Below the pieces are notes generated by a model. It was not told the DNA's origin and did not search any database. It was given only the letters and a program-made list of their open reading frames with translations. From contig NZ_ATHI01000026.1 in assembly GCF_000422245.1 (NCBI RefSeq), positions 186,001-250,000 on the forward strand: a stretch of DNA of 64,000 nucleotides, written 5' to 3'. Below are positions 1 to 8,626 of the stretch, one piece after another. Position numbers and translations under genes: made by a program. Positions within the stretch are counted from its first letter, which is position 1. Each line of letters begins with the position of its first letter. This DNA is from Alkalidesulfovibrio alkalitolerans DSM 16529. GTDB lineage: Bacteria > Desulfobacterota > Desulfovibrionia > Desulfovibrionales > Desulfovibrionaceae.

Positions 1-759
1 GCGCTGGTCGTGGAGGAGATGCGGCACACGTATGAGAAGTTCCTGCCGACCTACGACCAGATCGCCATCGAGGCGGTGACCGGCGAACCGGCCACCGAGA
101 TCCTGCGCAAGGCGCGCAAGGATGACGTGAACATGATCATCATGGGCGCGCACTCGCGGGCCGAAGACATCGGAGCGACGCGCCACAGGGCCATCACGGG
201 CAGCACCATGCAGCGCGTGGCCCGTGCTGCTCGGTGTCCGGTGCTCATCGTCAGTCGGCCCTGCGTGACCTGCTGGTCGTACTTCGCCAACATCGTGGTC
301 GGCGTGGACTTCACCAAGGCCAGCGACTCGGCCTTCGCCTTCGCCCTGAACGTGGCCAAGGAGATCGGCTGCAAGCTGCACGTCTTCCACTGCATCGACC
401 TCTCGACCGAGCCAGCGCTGACCCCGCCCACGCAGGGCGAGGTGGAGGAGCGCGTGGCCAAGGCGCGCAAGAAGATGGAGGAGAAGTACATCTCCAAGAT
501 GGGCGACTTCGACAACTACACCGCCGACATATGGGAGGGCATGCCCTACGTGGAGATCCTCAAGTTCGCGCGCGAGCACAAGGCCGACCTCATCGTGCTG
601 GCCCACCACACGCGCGAAGTCGATCCCGAGCAGGCGCTTTTGGGCAGCACCGTGGAACAGGTCGTGCTGCGCTCGGCCTGCCCGGTGTGCAGCGTGAACC
701 ATCCCGACAAGGTGGATGTGACGCCCTACGGAGTGCGTCCGGCCGGGGAAGGCGAGTAG
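1..759 (+). CDS. Tandem universal stress protein (5' end outside window)
   Basis: UspA-family protein, truncated by the window edge: the frame is open from base 1, so the 249 residues visible after the GTG at 10 are not the true N-terminus. Two Usp repeats are visible. The first is incomplete and ends with a nucleotide-binding signature (GSTMQRVARAARCPVLIVS). The second, from about residue 92 (IVVGVDFTKASDSA), is complete and ends GSTVEQVVLRSACPVCSV. The G-x(2)-x(9)-G-S/T pattern suggests an ATP-binding Usp. Such proteins act in the cytoplasm in stress and energy-limitation responses; the specific role is unknown. The receiver gene starts 2 bp downstream, so the two are probably co-transcribed. 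Confidence 0.9.
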   Translation, partial: ALVVEEMRHTYEKFLPTYDQIAIEAVTGEPATEILRKARKDDVNMIIMGAHSRAEDIGATRHRAITGSTMQRVARAARCPVLIVSRPCVTCWSYFANIVVGVDFTKASDSAFAFALNVAKEIGCKLHVFHCIDLSTEPALTPPTQGEVEERVAKARKKMEEKYISKMGDFDNYTADIWEGMPYVEILKFAREHKADLIVLAHHTREVDPEQALLGSTVEQVVLRSACPVCSVNHPDKVDVTPYGVRPAGEGE

Positions 760-761
760 CG

Positions 762-1184
762 ATGGCCGAGGGCCCCGCGCGCACGGTTCTGGTGGTGGAT
801 GACGAGCCGCATCTGCGGGTCTTTCTCGCCGCCGTGTTCCGTTCCGCGGGCTTTCGGACGGTCACGGCCGCGAGCGGGGCCGAAGGTCTGGTCAAGGCCA
901 GGGAGGCGAGACCCGATCTCGTCTCCCTGGACCTGATGATGCCCGGCCAGGGCGGACTCGTCATGTACCGGGGGCTGCGCGAGGATCCCGGGCTTTGCGA
1001 CGTTCCGGTGCTCATCGTCTCGGCCGTGCCGCCCAAGGCTTTTGGCCATTCCCTGGCCATGCTGCGGGCCACGCTGCCGGACGGCCTGAGGGCTCCGGAA
1101 GCCTATGTGGAGAAGCCGCCCACGCCCGAGGCGCTTCTTGAGGCTGCCGAAAGGCTCCTTTCCGGGACAAGGGCAGAGGGGTGA
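762..1184 (+). CDS. Single-domain response regulator (CheY-like receiver)
   Basis: 140-residue protein consisting only of a receiver domain. The acidic pair D13-D14, the phospho-acceptor D57 (VSLDLMMPG) and the late lysine in AYVEKPP are all present, so it should be phosphorylatable. No output domain is present, which implies action by protein-protein contact or as a phosphorelay intermediate. The start is the ATG 2 bp after the Usp stop. A REC-PAS-kinase gene follows after about 100 bp, and the kinase is a plausible partner (inference from proximity). The segment between beta-4 and beta-5 is somewhat long (PPKAFGHSLAMLRATLPDG). Confidence 0.85.
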   Translation: MAEGPARTVLVVDDEPHLRVFLAAVFRSAGFRTVTAASGAEGLVKAREARPDLVSLDLMMPGQGGLVMYRGLREDPGLCDVPVLIVSAVPPKAFGHSLAMLRATLPDGLRAPEAYVEKPPTPEALLEAAERLLSGTRAEG

Positions 1185-1284
1185 CCCATGCCGGTGGCCT
1201 TTCCTCGGGCACCGGGGTAGGGTAAAAGAAACAGGACGTGCGGCATGCGCCGCTGATCTCCATCACTGCTCGAAAGGGAGTTCC

Positions 1285-2802
1285 ATGCCGCGTACGGTGC
1301 TGCTTGCCGACGACGAGGACGGCATTCGCAGGATGCTCGGGTTGATCCTGTCCGACCTGGGCCACGAGGTCATCGAGGCCCGCGACGGCCGCGAGGCCCT
1401 GTCGCTGTTCGAAGCGCGCCGCCCCGACATCGTGGTCACGGACGTGCGCATGCCCGGCGTAGACGGCCTCGATCTGCTCAGGCGAATCAAGGCCGAGCGT
1501 CCCGGCACCGAGGTCATCATCATCACCGGGCATGCGGACCTCGATTTGGCCATCGAGGGCTTGCGCCTGGATGCGGGCGACTTCATCGCCAAGCCCGTGC
1601 GGGCCGAGGTTCTGGAGATCGCCATCAGGCGCGCCGAGGCCAAGATCGGCCTGCGCGAGCAGCTCGCCCGCCAGTCCGAGGAGTTGCAGCGGCGGCTGCA
1701 CGACGAACTGGCCGCTTCGCAGTTGCGGTTCCAGCTTCTCTTCGACGAGGCCCCCTGCTTCATCGCGGTCCTGGACAGGAATCTGGTCATCACGGCGGCC
1801 AACCGACGTCTCAAGGAGGAGATCGGCGGCCATGTGGGCGAGCTGTGCCACAAGGCCCTCAAACGCAGCGCGAGCCGCTGCCCCGAATGCCCGGTGCAGG
1901 CGACCTTCCGCGATGGTCAATCGCACCGCGCCGAGGCGGTCATTGTCTCACGCGAGGGAAAGCCGCTGCACGTGCTCATCCGCACCGCGCCCATCCTGGG
2001 GCCGGACGGCGAGGTGGAGCAGGTCATGGAGCTTGCCGCGGACATCACCGAGGTCCGCCAGCTCGAAAACCACCTCACGCAACTGGGCATGCTCATGGCC
2101 TCGCTCTCGCACGGCATCAAGGGGCTGCTCACGGCCCTGGACGGCGCGGTCTACAAGGTGGACTCGGGCATCAAGCGCGACGATCGGGAAAGGCTCGTGG
2201 ACGGCTGGGCCGAGGTGCGCACGCTCCTTGGCCGGGTCAAGGGCATGGTTCTCGACATTCTCTACTGCGCCAAGAAGCGCGAGCCCAACCTGGCCCGGGT
2301 GGACGTGGCTGAATTCGCGGCCCGCGTGGCCGACGTCATCGAGTCCAAGGCCGAGACGCACGGCGTTGGCTTCGTGCGCGATTTCGGGCCTTCCCTGGGC
2401 ACGTTCATGCTCGACGAGGGCGCGCTTTCCGCCGCTCTGGTGAATCTTTTGGAGAACGCGGTGGAGGCCTGCCTGGCCGACGCCTCGCGCCGCGAGCACG
2501 AGGTGACCTTCGCCGTGCGCAGGAACAGCGGCGCGCTGGCGCTCTCCATCGCGGACAACGGCGTGGGCATGCCTGCCGAGACCAAGAACAAGCTCTTCAC
2601 GGTCTTTTTCTCGACCAAGGGCTCCAGGGGCACGGGACTTGGGCTGTTCATCGCCCGCCAGACCGTGCAGGCCCACGGCGGAACCATCGGCGTGGAATCG
2701 ACGCCCGGCGAGGGCAGCGTCTTCACCATCACCCTGCCAGGGGCGGCCAGGGATTCCTGCGAAGCGGAAATGAAAGAGCCGGCGGCGAAGCCTCCGGCCT
2801 GA
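1285..2802 (+). CDS. Hybrid sensor histidine kinase with N-terminal receiver (REC-PAS-HATPase)
   Basis: 505 residues from the ATG preceded by AAAGGGAG at 1273-1280; an in-frame extension upstream is unlikely because it would overlap the receiver gene. Order: receiver (about 3-120; D9, D10, phospho-site D53 in VVTDVRMPG), a helix, a PAS domain (about 145-265) and a kinase core. The phosphoacceptor His is probably in SLSHGIKG; the ATPase has an N box (LVNLLENAVEA), G1 (DNGVGMP) and G2 (GTGLGLF). The PAS domain has a Cys cluster (CHKALKRSASRCPECPVQ) common in anaerobe PAS proteins, which may sense redox or bind metal (inference). No membrane segment is seen, so it is cytoplasmic. It resembles receiver-first kinases that relay signals from another kinase. 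Confidence 0.88.
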   Translation: MPRTVLLADDEDGIRRMLGLILSDLGHEVIEARDGREALSLFEARRPDIVVTDVRMPGVDGLDLLRRIKAERPGTEVIIITGHADLDLAIEGLRLDAGDFIAKPVRAEVLEIAIRRAEAKIGLREQLARQSEELQRRLHDELAASQLRFQLLFDEAPCFIAVLDRNLVITAANRRLKEEIGGHVGELCHKALKRSASRCPECPVQATFRDGQSHRAEAVIVSREGKPLHVLIRTAPILGPDGEVEQVMELAADITEVRQLENHLTQLGMLMASLSHGIKGLLTALDGAVYKVDSGIKRDDRERLVDGWAEVRTLLGRVKGMVLDILYCAKKREPNLARVDVAEFAARVADVIESKAETHGVGFVRDFGPSLGTFMLDEGALSAALVNLLENAVEACLADASRREHEVTFAVRRNSGALALSIADNGVGMPAETKNKLFTVFFSTKGSRGTGLGLFIARQTVQAHGGTIGVESTPGEGSVFTITLPGAARDSCEAEMKEPAAKPPA

Positions 2803-2883
2803 GATTTCCGTCCTGTCAAAAGCGGCCGCGCGGCTATTTCCGGCGCATCCTGTGACGTTTGGCGACCATGTCGAGCGGAGCGG

Positions 2884-3787
2884 CTACAGCCCCCAGAAGG
2901 GATCGGCCTGCCAGTCACTCTTGAAACCCATGTTGAAATGCCGCTGGTCGCCAAATCCGCTCGCAAGTGTGCGAAAATCATGTATCCATTTGTTTTCGTT
3001 GTTTATTGTCATCAACAGGTGGTGGATCATGTAGGCCACTGCGGAAAACCTATCCTCCGCAGTCAGGGAATTCGGAGATGCGCCTCGCATCTGTTTAGGG
3101 CTGACCCCGAGGACTCTGTTCCAGAGTCTTCCATGGTGAGCGCAGATATTTCTGACATAGCTCAGAGAATGTATCCAGCTTTCCATGATCACCTTGGGGA
3201 GACCGAAACGTGCCGCGATTTCTTGCTTGTCACGGTGATCGGCCAATTCCTGGTAGAGCCGCGACCATGTTCCGAGGGTGGTAATCTCGATGAGCATCCA
3301 TCCTGGCGGGAGGTGCGGCGTGTCGTAATTGTTTTTGTAGTGGCGGGTGAAAAGCTCTTTCGATTTTTCAAACTGCCGTTCGCACTGGCAGAGAAATTCC
3401 TTGTGCCTGAACTTCCCTCGCTTGAAGATGGATTCGTCTTGATACCAGAACGGAGTGGCGTATTTCGCGCACATCCATTCGTTGAATGCGGTTCTGAAAG
3501 CCAGCTCAATGCATTATCGCCTCAAGGGCGTGCAATCTGAGGGCTTTGTCGAATGCCATGAGTTCGAAGATGTCTTCGAAACGTGAGCCAGGGAAAAATG
3601 GTTTGACGGGGTCTCGGCAATCACGGAGCGCCAAGGCGTAGCCCTTGATGCGGTAGTAGCTGTAGGTGGAGATGATTTTGGCTGCGAACGCCGTGTCGTC
3701 CACGGCAAGACCCTTTCGCTGGAGGTAGGCGATGAGATCCGCGCAGCAGAGCACGGGTTTCGAGTACGGACGTAAGGAAGAAGGCAT
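2884..3787 (-). pseudogene. Abi_2/AbiF-type HEPN abortive-infection protein, frameshifted
   Basis: Two minus-strand frames together match the usual roughly 300-residue Abi_2 family (AbiD/AbiF). 3787-3506 gives the N-terminal part (SKPVLCCADLIAYLQRKGL, then YSYYRIKGYALALRD) and ends at TGA after ALEAIMH. The second frame, open from about 3507 to 2884, continues ELAFRTAFNEWMCAKY...FWYQDE. It contains RNICAHHGRLWNR, an R-x4-H HEPN ribonuclease motif. Inserting 2 bases near 3512 would rejoin the frames as an I-E-x-I-E-L-A-F-R segment typical of the family, so a 2-bp deletion, sequencing error or recoding are all possible. Composition is more AT-rich than the flanks, suggesting transfer. Abi_2 proteins act in phage defence or as RNA-regulated toxins. 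A structured RNA candidate lies directly upstream. Confidence 0.82.
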
Positions 3788-3860
3788 AAAAAAACCCGAA
3801 GTTTGGCATCACGCGATCAGTCTACGACTGCGCACATGAGAGGCATTCGGGCTTGTTGTA
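3788..3860 (-). ncRNA. Candidate abiF-type small structured RNA upstream of the Abi gene
   Basis: On the minus strand, just before the Abi start codon, a compact fold is visible. An outer stem pairs 3846-3851 with 3795-3800 (CCCGAA/TTCGGG) and is followed by seven U residues (3794-3788), giving an intrinsic terminator. Inside it, CAGUC (3818-3822) pairs with GACUG (3826-3830) around a 3-nt loop, extended by GCG/CGC (3813-3815 with 3831-3833) and CAT/ATG (3807-3809 with 3837-3839). A perfect TTGACA (3888-3893) upstream could drive a transcript of about 70 nt. Weinberg and colleagues described an 'abiF' RNA motif upstream of such genes; I recall the position but cannot test the covariance model. 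Confidence 0.6.
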
Positions 3861-4100
3861 AATACAACTACCCATGTCCATTGGCCCTGTCAAGCATCGG
3901 CAACGGGTATCTCTGGCTGTCTCAGGTATCAGGTCGCCCAGCGCAACTTGGGCATCTATACATGATCTACTTGCCGTTGGCAAGGAAAGCGGTGGCAAGC
4001 AGGTATGTGAACGTGCCAAGCCGGAAGGAGCAGTCTCTTTCGGCCCGATCCCGTTGGGATATTGATTTGCCCTTGGGCTGATACGGAGGGCGAAACGATC
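3861..4100. other. Intergenic region upstream of the Abi RNA
   Basis: No gene seen. It contains a perfect short palindrome, CTTGCC-GTT-GGCAAG (3970-3984), and a second inverted repeat, GCCCA/TGGGC (3937-3953). These could be part of a longer regulatory transcript or operator; nothing links them to a known family. Confidence 0.4.
3865..3893 (-). promoter_or_regulatory. Candidate sigma-70 promoter for the abiF-type RNA
   Basis: A perfect -35 (TTGACA, 3888-3893) is followed after 17 bp by TAGTTG (3865-3870), a poor -10, with an alternative AT-rich hexamer (TGTATT) slightly downstream. Initiation would fall just upstream of the structured RNA. The -35 is convincing and the -10 is not. Confidence 0.4.
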
Positions 4101-4141
4101 CGGAGCCGCCGCCTGGGTCTTGGGAGGGAGCGGCGGCTCCG
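4101..4141 (-). terminator. Hairpin downstream of flgE
   Basis: CGGAGCCGCCGC (4101-4112) pairs perfectly with GCGGCGGCTCCG (4130-4141), a 12-bp GC stem about 30 bp past the flgE stop. No strong U-tract follows on the minus strand, so it may terminate weakly or protect the 3' end of the flagellar transcript. Confidence 0.55.
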
Positions 4142-4169
4142 GGAAGGGAGAGGCAGTTGTCCGTCAGGC

Positions 4170-5834
4170 CTAGCGCTTGAGCTGGATCAGTTCGCCGAGC
4201 ATGGTGTCCGTGGTGGTGATGACCTTGGAGTTGGCTTGGAAGCCGCGCTGCGTGGTGATCATCTTCACGAACTCGCGGGCCATGTCCACGTTGGACTGTT
4301 CGAGCGAGTTGGAGGCGATGCTGCCAAGGCCGGCCGTGTTGGGCCTGTTGGTCACGGCCGGACCGGACTCGCGGGTTTCGGCGAAGAGATTGCCGCCCTC
4401 GCGGGTCAATCCCCAGTTATTGTTGAAGTTCGCCAGGGTGATGACGTAGAGCTTCAGCACCTGTCCGTTGGAGTATCGCCCGGTCAGCACGCCGTCGCGA
4501 TTCACCGAGATGTTCTGTAGGAACCCGGCAGAGAAACCATCCTGGGACTGGAAGATGGTCGTGGAGCCTGCGCTGAAGGACGTGGTGGCCAGGGCGGCGC
4601 GTTCGCTGTCATTGAAGCCCGGCAGGAAGTTTTGCACCGTGGCGCCGTTGGCGGGCAGTCCCGAGAGCGCGGCCGCGTTGGAGACCGATCCGGAGCGCCA
4701 TTGCGTCTCCAGGCTGCGCAGGCCGAAGTTCAGTTCGATGAGCACGTTCGATGATGTCGCGTCGGCCGAGTCGGTGAAGCTGGCTCTGTCTCTCGAGAGG
4801 AAGTTGGCCACGACCATGGGGTAGCCGTTCTGCGAGAAGGTCTGCGGCGTGCGCCAGTTGGAGAGGTCCATGAGGTTCCCGGGGTTGGGCATGGCCCCCG
4901 ACTGGAGTTGGAAAAGGCTCATGTTCTCCAGTTCGCCCGCGGCGTTGAAGGTCAGCGTGCCCGTGGCCAGAAGGCCGGCGGCCGAGGTGTTGCGCAGTTC
5001 GATGCGCGCGCCACCCGAGGTGGTGAAAAACCGGCCGTCCTCGGAGGGCGGCACGGAGACGATGAATTCCCAGACCTTGCGGCCGCCCGCGTTGCTCACG
5101 GTGACGGGATCGAAGAAGACCGAAAGGTTGTGCGACGAACCGTTCTCGTCGTAGACTTTCAGGGTCGTCTGGTAGGCGTACTGGGTCTGGCCTATGGGCT
5201 GGTCGGCTTGGCCGTCCCAGCGCTTGAACATGGCGAAGAAAGGATCCACCGGGTCGCTCGAACGGCTGGGCTCGCCCGAGTCGAGGTTGGTGATGATGGT
5301 CACTGAGCTCGTCTCGCGCGGGGAGGATTGGAAGTTCTCGAGCCTGATGTCCGTGGGCACGCCCTTGATGCGGGTGCTGGCCGAAGAGATGGCCGCGGCG
5401 GTCGTGGTGGCCGCCGTGAGTCTCGTGTCGTCCACCTCCCAGCCCTGGAGCACGTAGCCGTGCGGGTCCACGAGATAGCCGTCGCGGTCGAAGCGGAAAT
5501 TGCCCGCGCGTGTGTAGTAGACCTGCTCCTCGTTCTTGACCTTGACCAGGAAGAAGCCGCTGCCGCCGATGGCCAGGTCAGTGGACTCGTTGGTGGTCTC
5601 GAAGGAGCCTTGGCTGAAATCGGAGAGGATGGCCCCGATCTTCACGCCCCGTCCGACCTGGCCCACGCCCTGGGCCGTGGCCACGTTCTGGCTGATGGCA
5701 TCCTCGAAGTGCATGCGCGAGGATTTGAACCCCACGGTGTTGACGTTTGCGATGTTGTTGCCGAGCACCGACATCTTCTCGCCGTGCGCCGACAGTCCGG
5801 TGATGCCCGAGAAAAGTGCTGCTGAAAGACCCAT
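4170..5834 (-). CDS. flgE: Flagellar hook protein FlgE
   Basis: 554-residue hook subunit. The N-terminus has the rod/hook family signature (SALFSGITGLSAHGEKMSVLGNNIANVNTVGFK), followed by AIGGSGFFLV. The C-terminal coiled segment (LEQSNVDMAREFVKMITTQRGFQANSKVITTTDTMLGELIQLKR) forms the D0 helix. The long middle region is the variable surface domain, and the length exceeds the roughly 400-residue E. coli protein, as is usual in this group. It is exported by the flagellar type III system and polymerises under the FlgD cap. It is the third gene of a fliK-flgD-flgE run, 57 bp after flgD. A second, diverged hook protein is at 16898. Confidence 0.95.
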   Translation of the reverse strand: MGLSAALFSGITGLSAHGEKMSVLGNNIANVNTVGFKSSRMHFEDAISQNVATAQGVGQVGRGVKIGAILSDFSQGSFETTNESTDLAIGGSGFFLVKVKNEEQVYYTRAGNFRFDRDGYLVDPHGYVLQGWEVDDTRLTAATTTAAAISSASTRIKGVPTDIRLENFQSSPRETSSVTIITNLDSGEPSRSSDPVDPFFAMFKRWDGQADQPIGQTQYAYQTTLKVYDENGSSHNLSVFFDPVTVSNAGGRKVWEFIVSVPPSEDGRFFTTSGGARIELRNTSAAGLLATGTLTFNAAGELENMSLFQLQSGAMPNPGNLMDLSNWRTPQTFSQNGYPMVVANFLSRDRASFTDSADATSSNVLIELNFGLRSLETQWRSGSVSNAAALSGLPANGATVQNFLPGFNDSERAALATTSFSAGSTTIFQSQDGFSAGFLQNISVNRDGVLTGRYSNGQVLKLYVITLANFNNNWGLTREGGNLFAETRESGPAVTNRPNTAGLGSIASNSLEQSNVDMAREFVKMITTQRGFQANSKVITTTDTMLGELIQLKR

Positions 5835-5891
5835 ATGACCCTCCGTGAATCGTTGGTGCGAAATTGTGCTTCGTTGTCGTGATCAGGAAGC

Positions 5892-6662
5892 CTAGGCGGC
5901 TTCGGCGTCGCCCGAATCGCCGTCCGAATCGCCAGTTCCGTCCGAGTCGCCGGTTCCACCGGTTCCGCCGGTGTTGCCGCTGCTGGCCGACGGGTTGACC
6001 ACTTCCTTGATGTCCATGAAGTTGACCACGCGACCGTCGGTGAGGCGCAGGTAGTTCTGGCCGTCCTCCGTGACCACGCCTGCCACGCGGCCCACGACCT
6101 GGGTATTGACGAATACCGGCTGCCCTTCGAGGCCTTCGGCGACGATGGAGATGCCGTACACGCCATCGGGAGTGCTCTTGCCCTGCCAATCCAGGCCGTC
6201 CCAGGAGAATTCGTAGCTGCCGGGCTGCATGGCTCCGCCCTGAATGGTCTGGACGACGTTGCCCCAGGAATCGAAGATGTTCACGTACACAGCGGAGACC
6301 GTGTCCTCGAGTTCGTAGTAGGCCGTGGAGACCCGGCCGCCGACCTTGCTCAATACGTTGCCCTCGGCGCGGATGTCCTTGCCGATGTAGCTCACGGCAG
6401 AGAGCACTTCCTGCCGGTTCGTGGCCTCGATCATCTTGCCGATGCCTTCGTTGATGTGAGTCAACTGCTCAAGCTGCGAGAAGTTCGCGAGCTGCGCCGT
6501 GAACTCCTTGTCTTCCATGGGGTTCAGGGGGTCCTGGTGGCCGAGCTGCGCGACCAGAAGCGTGAGGAAGGCGTCCCGGTCGAGATCCTTCTTCAGCTCG
6601 CTCTTGGTCGGATCCTTGTAGAAATCCTTTTCCGCCCGTCCGATGCCCTGAAATCCGTACAT
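5892..6662 (-). CDS. flgD: Flagellar hook capping protein FlgD
   Basis: 256 residues. The N-terminal FlgD signature is clear (LDRDAFLTLLVAQLGHQDPLNPMEDKEFTAQLANFSQLEQL), followed by the beta-rich FlgD Ig/tudor-like region (SYEFSWDGLDWQGKSTPDGVYG). FlgD caps the growing hook and guides FlgE assembly. The last 25 or so residues form a low-complexity Gly/Asp/Ser/Thr tail (repeats of G-T-G-G and G-D-S-D) not found in typical FlgD. GAGGGAG lies 7 bp before the ATG. It starts 24 bp after fliK. Confidence 0.95.
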   Translation of the reverse strand: MYGFQGIGRAEKDFYKDPTKSELKKDLDRDAFLTLLVAQLGHQDPLNPMEDKEFTAQLANFSQLEQLTHINEGIGKMIEATNRQEVLSAVSYIGKDIRAEGNVLSKVGGRVSTAYYELEDTVSAVYVNIFDSWGNVVQTIQGGAMQPGSYEFSWDGLDWQGKSTPDGVYGISIVAEGLEGQPVFVNTQVVGRVAGVVTEDGQNYLRLTDGRVVNFMDIKEVVNPSASSGNTGGTGGTGDSDGTGDSDGDSGDAEAA

Positions 6663-6686
6663 GATCCTACTCCCTCAAGATTCCGC

Positions 6687-8402
6687 TCAGGCCACGACGT
6701 ACAGGCCGTTCTCGCCCAGAAGGGCGGCCACGGACTGGCCGGTCTGGTCGCGGGACATGCTCGTGTCGCCGATGACTTCGCGCAGGACGCGCATGCGGTT
6801 GCGCAGATCGGCCATGAGTTGGCGCTGCTGTTCCATGTTGTGCTGCTCGGTGCTGGTCCACTGACGGCCTTCGAGCGAATTGTCCGACAATCCGGTCTTG
6901 ACCTCCAACTCGGTCACGCGCAGTCCCTGCTGTTCGAGGGATTCGCGCACCTGGGCGAGCTGTTCGGCCAGGACCCGGGTGACGTCCTGATGCTCGGTGC
7001 GGATCAGGGCCCGCACTTCCTTGCCCTGGACCTGCAGGGTCAGATGGACTTGTCCCAGGTTTTCGGGTTCGAGCTGCAGCGTCAGGCGGCTCGCTCCGTT
7101 TTGCAGATTTTTGAACAGCCCCTTGTCGATCTGGTCGAAGATCGCCCTGTCGGAATATTTTGCCGCGGTGTTTTCGGATTTCGGCGCGGCGTCCTGAGCC
7201 CGAAGCTGCGCCTGCTCCATGAAGCGGACCGTGGCTTGGCGCATCTCGCCGCCGCGTTCGTCCAGCCGTTCGAAAAACGTCTTCCAGCCCGAGGGGTCGT
7301 CCTTGGACGCTCTGGCGTTCGCCTCGCGGGTGTCGCGGGGATCTCGCAGGTTCTCAGATGAGTCGCGGGGATCGCGCTCGCGGCCGGCTTGCTCGCCGTC
7401 GCGCCCCCGCCCGGCTTCACCCACGACCTTCTGGTCGTCCTTGGCGTCCTTGCCCAGAAAGCGTTCGACCAGCGTCTCGTCCTTGTCCTTGGAGATGATC
7501 TTCTTGCGGGCTTCGTCGGCCGCGCCGCCGTCCGCACCCGTGGCACGTTCCCTGGCGTCACGCAGGATAGTGGTCAGATCCTTCTGCAATTCGGCCAGGG
7601 CGTCGCGGCGGGCGGCCAGGCGAGCCGCGTCCTCGCTCTGGAGCTGGGACAGGGCGTTCTTGATCTCGGAGATACCGAAAGTCTCGCGTTCTCCGGAGCC
7701 GAGCAGGCTCACCAGCCGGTCACGCAATTCGGCCGGAGCCTTCATCGCCTCGGCCAGGGCATGCACACCTTTGGGAGAGAGATCCAGCAACCTGTCCGGC
7801 GGCAGGGAGTCGAGCTTTTTCTGGAGCACTGCCAGAACATCGCGGAAGCGGCCCTGTTCGAGGTCCTTCAGGAGTCCCTTGGATTCGTCGGGCGAGAAGC
7901 CGATCTTTTGGAAAAAGAGATCAAGCTCCTGTTTTTGCGGAGCGGTGAGGGGATTGGATATCTTCCCCTCACCAAGTTCGTGCGTCTTTTGCATCAGCGT
8001 GGAGACGAGCTGGCCCCAGGTGAGACCGCCCTTGCTGTTCACGCGATCTTCGAGTTCGTCGATGTCGGCCTTGGCCAAGCCGTATTTCTGCAGGCTTTCC
8101 CGTACTCTGGCGAAATCCATGGGCGTGAGCGCTACCTCGCGCGGGTCACCCTGCTCCTTCTCGATGCGGCGGAAGGACTGGGTATCGACGCTTCCGGCGT
8201 TGCGGCGGGCATTCTCTCCCTCGGCCAGCCCCTGCCTGGCGGCGTTTTCACCCTGGCCCATGATGCGCGCGGCCGCCTCGCGGCCGTCGCTCGCCGCATC
8301 GTTCAGGATCGAAGCGAAGGATGCGGCCGTCTTCTGCGTCTCGGACGCGCCGAAACCGAAGAGGAGGTCGGTCTGTTTACTGGTGTCGGGAAGAATCTGC
8401 AT
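6687..8402 (-). CDS. fliK: Flagellar hook-length control protein FliK
   Basis: 571 residues. The conserved C-terminal FliK domain (RLTLQLEPENLGQVHLTLQVQGKEVRALIRTEHQDVTRVLAEQLAQVRESLEQQGL) occupies about residues 430-500. The long N-terminal two-thirds is charged and poorly conserved, as expected for the molecular-ruler part. FliK is secreted through the export gate and switches FlhB specificity from hook to filament subunits. First gene of the run with flgD and flgE. AAAGGAG precedes the ATG by about 8 bp. I found no well-spaced sigma-54 or sigma-28 site upstream. Confidence 0.9.
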   Translation of the reverse strand: MQILPDTSKQTDLLFGFGASETQKTAASFASILNDAASDGREAAARIMGQGENAARQGLAEGENARRNAGSVDTQSFRRIEKEQGDPREVALTPMDFARVRESLQKYGLAKADIDELEDRVNSKGGLTWGQLVSTLMQKTHELGEGKISNPLTAPQKQELDLFFQKIGFSPDESKGLLKDLEQGRFRDVLAVLQKKLDSLPPDRLLDLSPKGVHALAEAMKAPAELRDRLVSLLGSGERETFGISEIKNALSQLQSEDAARLAARRDALAELQKDLTTILRDARERATGADGGAADEARKKIISKDKDETLVERFLGKDAKDDQKVVGEAGRGRDGEQAGRERDPRDSSENLRDPRDTREANARASKDDPSGWKTFFERLDERGGEMRQATVRFMEQAQLRAQDAAPKSENTAAKYSDRAIFDQIDKGLFKNLQNGASRLTLQLEPENLGQVHLTLQVQGKEVRALIRTEHQDVTRVLAEQLAQVRESLEQQGLRVTELEVKTGLSDNSLEGRQWTSTEQHNMEQQRQLMADLRNRMRVLREVIGDTSMSRDQTGQSVAALLGENGLYVVA

Positions 8403-8626
8403 TCTCGCGCTCCTTTGCGGCGGGAATAATCAAAGCCCGTACTAAAAAATAAAATCCAGCAATTCCAAATGTATATTTTCGAGTGGAAAACGGAGAAGGC
8501 AGATTTTTCCCCTTCACGGAGGTCTTGGGAAAGGTCTGGCGGGTGCGGCTGTCAAACGCGGGACTGGCGAAACAGGTCATTGCAGGGTATCGTCCCGCCC
8601 TAACGACTATCCCAGGGGGGCGCGGC

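Noticed and set aside
2884-4160. Prophage or integron around the AbiF locus
   Set aside because: No integrase, att-like direct repeat or tRNA junction is visible; only the Abi gene and its RNA look foreign.
8403-8560. Sigma-54 or sigma-28 promoter upstream of fliK
   Set aside because: GG and GC elements occur but not at the required spacing, and no sigma-28 pattern is present.
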